DNA of 64,000 nt from Romanomermis culicivorax (taxonomy: Eukaryota > Nematoda > Enoplea > Mermithida > Mermithidae): NCBI GenBank assembly GCA_963922205.1, contig CAWUHX010000012.1, positions 1,302,001 to 1,366,000 of the forward strand. The letters run 5' to 3'. Positions 1 to 10,800 of this stretch are shown here, piece by piece. The notes below the pieces were generated by a model. That model had not been told where the DNA came from, searched no databases, and saw nothing but the letters and a program-made list of their open reading frames with translations. Position 1 is the stretch's first letter. Each line of letters starts with the position of its first letter. The translations under genes and the position numbers were made by a program.

Positions 1-216
1 AGTTGCGTTCGGTGATCTAAGTTTCACATCCTTTTGAGCTGCAGTTGCGGTAGGTGTTGGGCACCCTATTGCTGGCGAATTGCGATGGGAAATCGACATG
101 CAAATCGAGGAATCGGACGACCAGAGGCGCAAACATTTGCATAGAAGTGGAGCGCCAAGAAAGACGGAGATGATAATGATTTTTGATTGTCAATTCTCAT
201 TATATTTTCATTAACA

Positions 217-347
217 TATAGTCTGTTTTTTACAAAATGCTTCCAAATAAAAAGTGACACAGATCAGTACTGTCGTCAAAATCGTTTACATAGAGCTCTC
301 ATCGTAAAATTTTTCACTCGAAAAATTATTCAAGGTGAGGTCGGCCC
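217..347 (-). repeat. MITE family A, truncated half copy
   Basis: Begins with the family terminus TATAGTCTGTTTTTT and continues with AAATGCTTCC, GTGACACAGATCAGTACTGTCGTC and the ATTTTTCACTCGAAAAATT block seen in the full copies at 25.6, 52.7 and 57.6 kb. The other half is missing. Confidence 0.75.
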
Positions 348-390
348 AACCTAAAGAGCCTACGTACATGTTAAACATAGGGGTCCCTTT

Positions 391-990
391 TATGAGCAGG
401 CGTTTTGGGCGTTTTAGGCGTTTTAGAGGTTCATCATGTATGAAAGGGCGTTTTGGGCATTTTAAGGCGTTTTGGCATTTTAAAGCGTTTTGGGCATTTT
501 GGCATTTTGAGGCGTTTTGGCATTTTAAGGCGTTTTGGGCATTTTGGGCATTTTGAGGCGTTTTGGCATTTTAAGGCGTTTTGGGCATTTTGGCATTTTA
601 AGGCGTTTTGGCATTTTAAGGCGTTTTGACATTTTGAGGCGTTTTGGCATTTTAAGGCGTTTTGGCATTTTAAAGCGTTTTGGGCATTTTGGCATTTTGA
701 GGCGTTTTGGCATTTTAAGGCGTTTTGGGCATTTTGGGCATTTTGAGGCGTTTTGGCATTTTAAGGCGTTTTGGGCATTTTGGCATTTTAAGGCGTTTTG
801 GCATTTTAAGGCGTTTTGACATTTTGAGGTGTTTTGGCATTTAAGGCGTTTTGGCATTTTAAGGCGTTTTGGGCATTTTAAGGCTTTTTGGGCGTTTTAG
901 GGCGTTATGTTGGCATTTTAAGGCATTTTTGCGTTTTAAGTCATTTTGAGCTTTTTAAGTTGTTTTGAATTTTTTTAGGTATAGTTTGCA
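391..990. repeat. Minisatellite with a higher-order 190-bp repeat
   Basis: Tandem array built from two short modules, GCGTTTTGGCATTTTAAG and GCGTTTTGGGCATTTTG. A block starting at TAAAGCG near 481 recurs at 671 and GACATTTTGAGG at 628 recurs at 818, so the array has a 190-bp higher-order period, present about twice. The edges (391-480 and 870-990) are degenerate. Long ORFs on both strands here encode Phe/Trp/His or Lys/Pro/Met repeats and are artefacts of the array. Confidence 0.9.
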
Positions 991-1531
991 GGTTTCAAGC
1001 ACACATGTGCGAGGAGCATACAGGAAGCGTACATATACCCCCCAGAGGTTTAGATTTTGAAGTTTTTTATGCATGAAATACTCGAAAAAAAATGTTTGAC
1101 ATATATTTTGTGGGATCTTGGGCCCAAAAAATCAGGGTCAGCCACCTCTCCAAAAATTTGGAGCTGCACATGTATGGTTTTGCCTTTTTTATTTTCAAGT
1201 ATTCACATATTTCCTGAAGTCAACACTTTATTGCCTGAACATTGTAAAGCTGCTCCATATGAATGTACACATTGTAACTCTGCTTATTTTCACACTGTAA
1301 TCTATTTGAGAAACACATAGTAAATACTCATAATAATTTTACAATAATGATTAATGACACACAAACTTAATGTAAAGTAAGATAAAAGGATGAAGTACGA
1401 ATAAGTTACTATAATTTATAAATCAAAATTCATTCACTCCAGCCAGCTTTTCAATGAAAATGTCAAAAATGGACCCTTTAACATCTTTAAAGTTTTGTCT
1501 AAAGGAGAATTCATCCAAATGGGCTGCCGAT
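991..1531. other. No recognisable feature
   Basis: AT-rich sequence. Short ORFs here overlap in several frames and show no domain-like composition. Confidence 0.5.
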
Positions 1532-1927
1532 CTAATAGTCCGTCTGAGCAAATCTTGTCAATAAGGTCACAGTACGGATGCGGTTGCGTTGAACCAGCAA
1601 TTGAGAAAAAAATGCACCCGTACTAGCATTCATTTTTGTGCCCAATGCTTTAGCCATACTCGATCCAGAATATAGATTGTTGAGAAGACCACGGAAAGTT
1701 TGCCATTCCTGGCCACAGCCGCTGATGGTACTGGCCAAAGCTGGGGCAAACTCGTCTGATGCCCACAGGAAAACACCATTTGTTTTTTCTAACGTTTTAT
1801 AAAGTCCAGAACGTGTAAACTCTGGGAACGTAATTTTATCCAAATTCTTTTCAATTTCGATTTTTGTGAGTGGGTCTTGTAAATATTGTTGAAAAGCTTG
1901 CGACTTTCCACCGCCTGGAGCGCACAC
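1532..1927 (-). CDS. P-loop ORF fragment, possibly DUF3987-like
   Basis: A 131-codon minus-strand ORF that looks like real protein, unlike its neighbours. It opens with a Walker-A-like CAPGGGKSQAF and has a later acidic segment FLWASDEFAPAL that could be a Walker B or sensor region, followed by GQEWQTFRGLLNNLYSG. The order (P-loop, a long spacer, SDE, then a helix ending near LYSG) reminds me of DUF3987-type replication or mobile-element ATPases; this is recollection of the family and not a search result. The ORF lacks an obvious start; the codon before the P-loop is GTG and a CAG splice acceptor sits just upstream, so it may be one exon. It ends at a TAG after RFAQTDY. Two 22-bp direct repeats and a pyrimidine-rich repeat lie immediately upstream, so a mobile-element remnant is likelier than a host gene. 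Confidence 0.4.
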   Translation of the reverse strand: MCAPGGGKSQAFQQYLQDPLTKIEIEKNLDKITFPEFTRSGLYKTLEKTNGVFLWASDEFAPALASTISGCGQEWQTFRGLLNNLYSGSSMAKALGTKMNASTGAFFSQLLVQRNRIRTVTLLTRFAQTDY

Positions 1928-1935
1928 ACTGATAA

Positions 1936-1985
1936 GGAGTAATCATTATTTGTATCCTTTCACGGAGTAATCATTATTTGTATCC
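1936..1985. repeat. Two 22-bp direct repeats
   Basis: GGAGTAATCATTATTTGTAT plus CC occurs at 1936-1957 and again at 1964-1985, period 28. It abuts the 5' side of the P-loop ORF. Confidence 0.85.
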
Positions 1986-2079
1986 TAAAAGTGTGGAAAG
2001 TGTGAAAGATTGTATAAATAGTGTATTTACAAGAAAAAATGTGGCTTGCGTTTTTTAAGCGTCTAAAGAAAGGAAATCT

Positions 2080-2640
2080 TTGTTTCCTTATATTCTTTCT
2101 TTTCCCATTCTCTGTTCTTTTCTTTTTCTAATTTTGTTTTGCTTTATCTTTTCTATTTGCTTTTATTTGCTTATTTTTGACTCTGTTAATTTTCTCCAAT
2201 CTTGCACAATATTTGCTTTATGTTTCTGTTCATTAATTCCCGTATTGGTTGTTTGCATGGTGATGATTGGTGGGTTTTTAACTGCCTTTCATTTCCCACG
2301 TTTTTTTTCTCATGCTGCTTGGTCGGTTGTAGGTTCCAACCTACTTTATTCCACAATTGGTAGGCTAATTTGCTTATTCATCTCATCTTCTTCCTCTTTT
2401 TCTGTTTATTTGTATTCTTTTTTCCATTTCATTTTCTCATATTTTTGTTTCGGCTTCTGTTTCTTCATTCTCTTTTTTCTTTCTCTTTCTTATCCTTTTC
2501 CCATTTCATTTTCTCTATTTTTTCTTCCTTCATTTTTTCAGTTTTTTTTCTATTTCTTCTCTTTATTTTGTTACAGTTTCAATCTAATTTCATATACAAA
2601 TATACTTTTTCCTTCCATCTTCTGCTATAAAATTTATAGG
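2080..2640. repeat. Pyrimidine-rich repeat core
   Basis: About 560 bp strongly biased to T and C on the plus strand. The stretch CTCTGTTAATTTTCTCC followed by a TTGCACAATATTT block (2180-2230) is homologous to CTCTGTTAATTTTCTCTG followed by TTGCAAAATATTT near 51.99 kb, so the two tracts are one repeat family. The 206-codon ORF here (Phe/Ser/Leu rich) is a composition artefact. No inverted arms are visible around this copy. Confidence 0.7.
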
Positions 2641-2699
2641 AAATTTATTCTTTCACACAATTTTTGCAGCTCCATATCACAATATGAAGCAAAGATTTA

Positions 2700-3998
2700 G
2701 GGGCAGAGTTAAAAAATTCTGCTTGGTTCGATACCTGCAGTGCCATCTAGCCCAGTCGGTCCCAATTTTGGTTATTTCCCGAAAATTGTTGTCAGGTTCT
2801 CAATCGTGAAAATCTGAAATAGTACTTGCTTTTCACTTTCACTATTTGGAAGCATTTCAAGAAAAACAGACTCTAGTGCTGGCATCCAAAAAATCTTTCA
2901 CCAGCAGTTTTGTACCTGATTTGCATAGATTATTAGTCATGTATGCACATTCTTTTAAATATTCATATTATTTTATTGATACTTCATTTATTTAGATTCG
3001 AGATTCGATAGTTCTCGTCTGGAGCGAAGGGCCCCAGGCCCAGAAGCACCGCTTGCTGACGCCAAGCCAAGGAAGACCTTAACAGGGATCCTGCAAGTAA
3101 GTTTATTCTTGAGGAGAAAACTTTCTCTCCTAGGAGACTTTGAGGGTTCGTTGTGAGGCCCCTCAATTAAAGGTAAATTAGTAGTTGTTGTTGCCAGCTC
3201 TGTTGAACAGAACTGTTGGGCGATCTCCGAGGCCTAGCCAAGGAATTAGCTCTAACAAGTCCATGACCAGAGCCTTTCTTTTCTTGATCCTAAGGAAAGA
3301 CCTGCACAACATAGGTATGGAAGTACAGAACATGCCAATATCATAAAAAAATAACTGTCGGAAAAATATTCTTGCGAAACGTCTCAAAGGAAGCAAAGCA
3401 AAAAATTATCATACGGATTCCCGATTAGAATTGTTTTCTAATAGCGCTTAATTGCAAAAAATTAAAGTAATGAAATAAGTAAAACAAAATGAGATAAGCA
3501 AATAAAATGAAATGAATAAAATAATTAAGCAGTAAAAGCAAAACAAAGAATAAAAAATTAAAAGTAAAATAATTTAATAAAGAGTAGGTAAAAAATAGAA
3601 CAAAACTACAAAACCCGAAAAAATTAAACAAAAACGACAAAAAGTGGCTCAAAATAAGAGGAATATAAAACGGAACAAGTCAATAAAGGATAAGAAACAA
3701 ATGACATGCATTTAGATATGTTAATAATAAACAAACCAGAACAAAAAGCTGTAGTGTGAATACACATGACTAAGAGCCATAACGTGAGAAATCTGGCTTG
3801 CCAAAATGTGTGACAACCGGCATCCACCATCGAAATGCAGTACGAAATAGACCATGCACTAAAATGTCTAAAGATTATTTTTTTGAAAATCCGCCATTTT
3901 GAGACTTCGCTGTTTTGAGAATCGCCGTATTGAGTCTCACCATTTTGAGTTTCGCTGAATAGGGAGTGAAACCAACCGAACTACGTCCCGTCAATTGC
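2700..3998. other. Intergenic, one partial MITE A
   Basis: 2799-2879 matches the terminal third of MITE family A (AATCTGAAATAGTACTTGCTT to AAAAACAGACT). At 3890-3960 short CATTTTGAG / TTTCGCTG phrases recur imperfectly. Nothing else recognised. Confidence 0.5.
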
Positions 3999-3999
3999 A

Positions 4000-4065
4000 T
4001 TCCGTTCCATCGGAATAGGCAAGTAAAATGGGTCATTTATACTTGCCTTTTTCGACGGAACGGAA
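4000..4065. repeat. Short palindromic repeat
   Basis: TTCCGTTCCATCGG...GGCAAGTA is followed 12 bp later by TACTTGCC...CGACGGAACGGAA, giving a hairpin of about 25-bp arms. A third half copy (ATTCCGTTCCGCCG...GGCAAGTACTTG) lies at 4205-4236. Looks like a tiny fold-back MITE just downstream of POU2. Confidence 0.65.
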
Positions 4066-4823
4066 CCGATCGCCAATAGCTTGAAACGTTCAGTCTAAAA
4101 ATCAACTTTCGATCGCAAAGGATAACAGCAATTTTCTAAAAAATGAACGACGGTAACCTCGAATCAAACGGAATGAAAATTTCCCTTTCGTTCGGCAACG
4201 TTGTCCCGATTACATTCCGTTCCGCCGAAAAGGCAAGTACTTGTGTCTCGATTTCGGATAGAACTTTCACTGCGTCTGCCCTAAAAAAGGACGTGATTCT
4301 TTTGAAATAACATCGTTTTATTTCAGAAGATATGACTTTCATCTTCAACAAATAAATTTAGCATTTCTCGTCTGTCTAATTTTTAGGCAAAACAAAAACA
4401 GTAAATTATAAGAATAATATCGTAAAACAGCCTCAAAAAAATAAACGAATGTAAAGAAATGTTACCGAGACGATAGAAAATTCTATAAATTCAAACGAAT
4501 AATTTTTTATAACAGCCGATAAACATCTTTCCTATGTACAGTATAAACGAATATGGTAAAGGACAATAATCTGGAATTTAATTAAACTCTTTTTGAATAC
4601 ATTTTCGTCCATCTAAGGCGATAACAATTGGCACAAAGTTTTCACCTCTCATTTTGACCTAGAAAGGGAAAGAAGTAATATTCAGATTAGTGAACATTAT
4701 AAAACATTAAAAAGAAAAGTAATTTCCCCTCACAGGAACTTTAAAGACTTCATCAGTATTTTTTTAAGTATCTAAATGGATCATTTTTCGGTGAAGAATT
4801 CCGATAGATTTTCATACTGTAAG

Positions 4824-7800
4824 TCATGCACTACCTCGACGACTATGAATTTCCTGTCGATCCTGATCCTGATTATTATCAGTATTGCAATAAGGCAACG
4901 GAGTGGAGGAAGCAGAGCGCTGAGTGACGGTTTTACCATTATCCGTTGTTGTGTAGAACAAAAAACCGGGCGAGTTGTTGGCGGACGAGCGGCTAGTCGT
5001 GACGCTACTCTGCGAAGTTTGGTCGATGTCTGGTGACGAAGTACTGACCGCAGCGTATTCATTGTATTGGTCAGGCAACACCCTTTTTTCTTTCTGGCGT
5101 CTGTTGCAAAACCAAACGCGAATGACCTACGATGAAAAAAAGAAAAACTGCATGCATCATTTTTGAATTAGAGAAGCAGTGGCCTATTTGAGGTCACAAG
5201 ACCTTATCTCGATACAGTACCATTCAGTAAGTAGACGAACTAACTTCTAAGAGAGGACATTTTTTGATGGATGTCCTAGTAATACAAAATATGATTCGAT
5301 TGTCCTGAATTTTTGATGGATGTCCTAGTAATACAAAATATGATTCGATTGTCCTGAATCATCTAAGCAATACTATTTGGATTGTTTTTCAAAGCGGCCC
5401 TAATTAACACACTACATGTAACGGGGTTCCGAGGTCCGAGGAGTCAAACGACTCCTCAAAAAAAAATTTAGGGGGCCTTCGAAGAAGACAAATTTCGACT
5501 TGAAAAGTGTAAAAACTGTTTTAAAAATTTTAATTTTTGCATAAAAATCCGTAAGAAAGTACGTATGGCGCAAAGCGTCGAAAAGAATTGACATTTTTGA
5601 CCGCTTTTTGTTAAAAAATAACCATTTTTCAGAAAGACCTTTTAGTTGGATGTATTTGCATGCCTCATACTACTTTTATTTGCTGAGATCACAATTAAGT
5701 AACTTTATGCAGATTACTGTAAATAAAGATCACTGGGACGAATGACCAGTGTGACTTTACTCAGCTCGCTTTGGGTTACTGAAAACACTGTAACACGAGT
5801 GATTTCAGAATTTCCACCGGAAAATATTTCCTTGTAAGAAGTAAAATGGGTAACAGAAATTCGGGAAATGACACAATTTTCAGACAGACTACAGTGTTTA
5901 TACCAGAAAAAATATCGCTTCATAAGCGGGTTCGAAATTTCTTCATTGAAATTTTCGCTCAAAGCATTCAACAAAAAAATACTAGTGCTATAATCCATGT
6001 TGTTCCGAAAGATTTTCGTATTCCTTGAAAATTTAGTTGATCCAATGACGATCATGATCATTTGATTTTTACAAGTCAACTTAGCTAGAATGAGTAATAC
6101 TGCTAGAGCTTGGAGGTCGGGAAGGATCAAGCAACCTTTCTAGGCGGAGCGTCATCCATTGCTAAAATGATGTTAGGTGGGTTTTCGAAGACAAAAAAAT
6201 TCCGAGTTTTTCTTCAAATAAGTCTGACGAATGGTTCAAAAAATGGTGATTTTTTCCACAAAACCGTAAGATAATTCATGGAGCGAAGCGCCGAAAAAAT
6301 TGACATTTTTTTATGTTTTTTTCTGAGCAAAAAATGAGGTTCCCTACGAGAACGGATTGACAAATCTTGAGCCAGGGATAGCAATATGACTGATGATTTC
6401 TGTGGAGAATTCTTGTGGCACTTTCCCCAAATCACATGTATGCTAGAAACATTTGGGATGTACCTGTGGTCCATGACCACACACCGTAAAATTTCAGTTG
6501 CTGTCATAGCCACTGATTGTTTTTCCATCGGTACTACAAGTCCTTGTTATTATGTTGTTCACATGAGAATTAGATAAGGATTTTTTCAGCAGCATGAAGT
6601 AACATATCTAGTTCTGAACTAATCCGGTACTCCTGAACTTCTAGGTCGGTGAAAGCGGGACGGGGACCTGATAATGATCGATTTCAACGGATCAAATTTC
6701 AATTCCAAGGTTTCATTCGGAAAATTCTCATTTGGGTGGAAAGAAAAATCATTTATGATGATGATGAAATAGGTACAGGTAAAAGTTTTATTACATTATA
6801 TGTACATTTTGTCTTAAAAAAAGTTCATCAGGGGCGTCAATTTCCGCAAAACTGCTAAAGGCCCTGCTATACTTCGCCGGCCGGCGCCGGCCGTCACTGT
6901 TAGAAGTAGTGATGGACCGATGGTCAAAAATTTGCCATCGGCCGATGCATCGGCCAGGGTCACCGATGGCATCGGCCGATGGCCGATTGCCGATGAATCG
7001 GCTGTAACATGTACAAAATGCAACCTGATGTTGCTACACTGTAATAAATATAAAATTATTATGAATTATTCACAAAGTTCTACTGATATTTTCAACATTC
7101 AATAATTAACAACATTTCATTCATCCAATTTGTCATCAACAACGGCATCTATTGTACTACCTTCACTTTGATTGCTGAGTTCACTAGAAGCTTCTTCAAT
7201 TTCAGCTCGTTTTTCCAGTTTGCACTATTGAATCCAATCTCAGCAATAAACGGGATCTTTTTCCACTTCTGGCATCTTTTGCTTTTTAAGATGATCATTC
7301 ACTAGCTACTGACTTAATTGGAGCTGATAAAAATTTCATGGAAAGCTAAAGAAATTTTTTTCATAATGAAACTTATTTTCAACTGCACACTATTTTGACT
7401 CACATTAGCTAATTCTGGTTTTGTTGCAGCATTTTACTTCCATTATTCTAGTAATGTATTCCAAAACAATGGCTTTGGCTTGCTAAAATGTTGACATCGC
7501 ATATTTTTCGGGCTACAGCTCATCTTCAGATGAACTTGCAATGCCCAAATAGTGCCTGAAATTGGCCAGTTTTGTGTAAATGCTTGAATTATTTACATTA
7601 GTATTAATTGTGGCTTACTGAGAAAGTCTGGAGAATGAGTTTGAAGATTCATTCAAATTTTCGAACCATATTTTCAGAAAAGCGTCGATTTTGTTGTTTT
7701 TGACCGACAACCATTCTAGCCAAAGCTTAGTCGTTTTTTCTTGAAATGCTTCTAAATAATGAAAGTGAAAAGTAAGTAGTATTTTAGATTTTCACGATTT

Positions 7801-10800
7801 TTTGATAAACAATATATTATATAGAAATGGAAATTGGTGAGCATACTGATCTACCCCTTAACAATTTTTCGAATGAAAAATTTACAATAAGGGCTTTATG
7901 TAAACGATTTTGACAACGATACTGATTTGTGTCACTTTTCTATTCGGAAGCATTTTATAAAAAACAGACTACAGTTCAGCTTTGTCTTCTGCTTGAGGAT
8001 CACAGAAAGCCTAAATTATTTAATTTTGATTTGTATGATCAATATGTGTTATATTTCAAATTTCAATCCATCCTTTTTAAAACCAGGATCTAGTAAAGAT
8101 GCCAAAGCATGGAGTCTATTGTCTTCAATGGGTTTAAAGTGGGCTCGATTATCATTTCTATAAAAATATCGATTCATTTTCCCCGACCATTCCTCTTTTA
8201 ATGAACCCAATCCAGGAAAGTTGAAATTGTGGATTGAGTGGCGTAAAATTCTTAATCATACAATTCTTTAATTTATGTTTTTCAAAAAAATTTGGGCACA
8301 AAATCTAACTTACTTTTCTTCAGCTATCTCCTCCGAGATACAGGCGTTTTTAGATTCATAGATTTTTACAGTTTCTGCAAAAGATTTTAACAAATTGACA
8401 AGCTGTCAAAACATAATTATCTAAGGTGTGGATACATTATACATGTATTAAAGTATATTCTTACCGCCGCAGCTAAAATATCTCATTCATAGCTTGTCAA
8501 ATTCTTGTTATCTAGTTCATCAATGGCAACACAGGGCAAATATGCCAGACATTAAAACAACCATTTTCACAAAAAATAATACATTTACTAAAGTAACTGT
8601 AAAATATGTATGTGAACAATCGCCATCGGCCGATTATTTGCCAAATTATCGGCCGATGGCAAAAAACGCAACAATCGGCCGATGCATCGGTCCATAGAGC
8701 TCATAGCCGGCGCCGGTTTCGAGCTGCTATACTTCGTCTTTTTGATGACGGCCGGCGCCGGTTGTCAATTTCGATTCAATCGAAATTTCTGAACCGTCAC
8801 TAGCCGTCGCGTATGTTATAACATATGAATTACGGTGCGAAAAATGCATCTTGGTGTTTTATCGTTTTTTCGTAGGTTTGCAGTAGGTATCTTACGGCCG
8901 GCACCGGATTAAGTATAGCAGCAAAAATTGGCAATTTTAAACCGCCGCCGGCCGGCGCCGGTTTAAAAATATTTCATCCGGCCCCGGCCGTCGAAGTATA
9001 GCAGGGCCTTAATTGTATAGCCATTTCAGACAAATTTAGGCATTGCTTTCGTTGAATCACAGTGATAATTTTTGCTGCATCTCCACTCTATCCTCGCCTG
9101 AGCCATGAGAATCGAAAAAATGTTCACAAAAGTTCAGTTTACCGCCTCTAGTTATTCAACATTGTTAAAGTACTGCACAGAATCAAGACTCAGTTGTTGA
9201 ACAATTTTCGTCCAGTTTTTGCACGCTGATGAGATTCTACACTGATTTTAACAGTGGAAATGAGTTTTTAACAGGGCTTTTCTACGTATCGGCAGGGTTT
9301 TTTTTGTACATGACCCATTTGCACATGTACAAACGACAGCCAATATTTCATTTGTACAATTTGTACATAGCAAAAATAGGTATAAATACGTAACCTGTGT
9401 TCCTCTATGTCACGGCCAAAGACTAATAACCAAATCAGTGTTTTCAAATCCTATCTATAACTACAAAAAAATTCATTAAAATTGAGCAAAAAATTGAAAT
9501 TTTCGAGTTTCAAGTCTGATTTACAAGCATTGTGGAACAATTTGTCTAGAAAACTATCCAACAGCATAATTAATTTGCATCAGATGATAAACCGATGGTT
9601 TAGTCCTCCATAATGACAAGTGAAAGCCCAAAAAACATGTTAATCTTTCCGGAAAATTTTTTTTGTATTGACACTCGGCAACGCCGGAAAATCAATTTTC
9701 CAAACATTTATTTCAAGAATTAGATTCGAATAGTGTTCAAAAGTCGTAATTTTTAGAATTTTATTATTTGAAAAATTTTTAAACCAGTTTTTACTCTCAT
9801 GAACTTGGCCGAAAAGATATGAGTGGAAGAGTACAAGTTTCCGAAAACTTCTTCCATGAAACTCCGAATTGACTTTACGTTAAGAAAGGAATAATCGCTT
9901 CAAAAAGTTTACAAACTTGACGTTATTGATCTTTCTCAAGAAATGTTCCAATGAAAAACTGTGAATCTTCATTAAATATCAAGATAAAATATTGAGATTA
10001 CCACTTAAAACATGAGATAATACGTTTGAGATGATGAATATACATTAAATGATAGGTGAAGGTAGACTTTCTGAAAGCCCCGTCTGAGCTAGGTAATATA
10101 TAATAATGATTATTAAAGTTATAACCGGGTAAAATAAAATTACTACTAAAATTTTCATTAACACAGACTCAACTCTATTAGCACCGTGTTGAAAAAGAAA
10201 ACTCGGGTTCACAAATACAAATTCACCTACTTCTTTATCCATGTTGATTTGTCTGGCTAGGGCTTCTAAAATGTCCGGGGAAGGTCTTGCATTGGTTTGA
10301 AAAATTTCTTCGAGCATGGAACGTAAACTCCCTTCGATGTTGGTTCGTTTTTTCCGCTTTTTATTGACGGAAGTGTCCGACGACGTTTGAGCTTTTAAAA
10401 TCTATAAATTGAATAATATTTTGCAATTTTCGAAGTGAATTCAGTATAAAATGTCAAAATTAAAATGGAACGGTTATGTATTCAGCTGTCATCCAAAACC
10501 GCTATCCTATCAAATCTACAGCTACAAAATGCACAATGATATTTCTCTAGAGTCACTATTACCTGCATAACTCCGAAAAATAGAATTTCACAATGTTTCG
10601 GATATCAAATAACACTCACTTGACTTTCAAATGTACCCATTTCAACGGCAGTTTCAGTGTCGGCAAGCCATTTCTCCAACAGAGGTTTCAATTTACACAT
10701 ATTTTTAAAACTCAAATTCAAGGCCTCGAAGCGTGATATGGTAGTTTGCGAAAAATCTGTGCCATATAATTTTCCCATTGCAAGACCGACGTCACCCTGC

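Larger units (their letters stand above)
6859..9009. mobile_element. Harbinger-like TIR element with TAA duplication
   Basis: Ends are AGGCCCTGCTATACTTCG and its reverse complement CGAAGTATAGCAGGGCCT, followed inward by GC-rich CCGGCCGGCGCCGG arms. TAA flanks both ends (6856-6858 and 9010-9012), fitting the 3-bp duplications of PIF/Harbinger elements. The smaller element at 38967-39153 has the same AGGCCCTG terminus and the same TAA duplication. No transposase is visible. The interior is occupied by other sequence (see the next two entries). Confidence 0.7.
5127..10230. other. POU2 last intron and its repeat content
   Basis: This 5.1 kb intron splits the homeodomain between KE and VIRVWF, with donor GTAGGT and acceptor ATCGTAG. 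It holds a 49-bp tandem duplication, a 2.15 kb TIR element and a dispersed repeat near its 5' end. GAAGCGCCGAAAAAATTGACA (near 6284) and a similar phrase near 5573 are two relics of another repeat. ORFs at 5714-6130 and 6214-6528 show no domain. Confidence 0.8.

Noticed and set aside
335..857. Long ORFs on both strands
   Set aside because: Both are direct translations of the GCGTTTT/GCATTTT minisatellite and have no independent protein character.
2080..2700. 206-codon ORF that looks like a membrane protein
   Set aside because: Phe/Ser/Leu content follows from a T/C-rich tract that recurs as a repeat near 51.7 kb.
2720..2760. tRNA-like B box (GGTTCGATACC)
   Set aside because: No A box or cloverleaf can be formed upstream.
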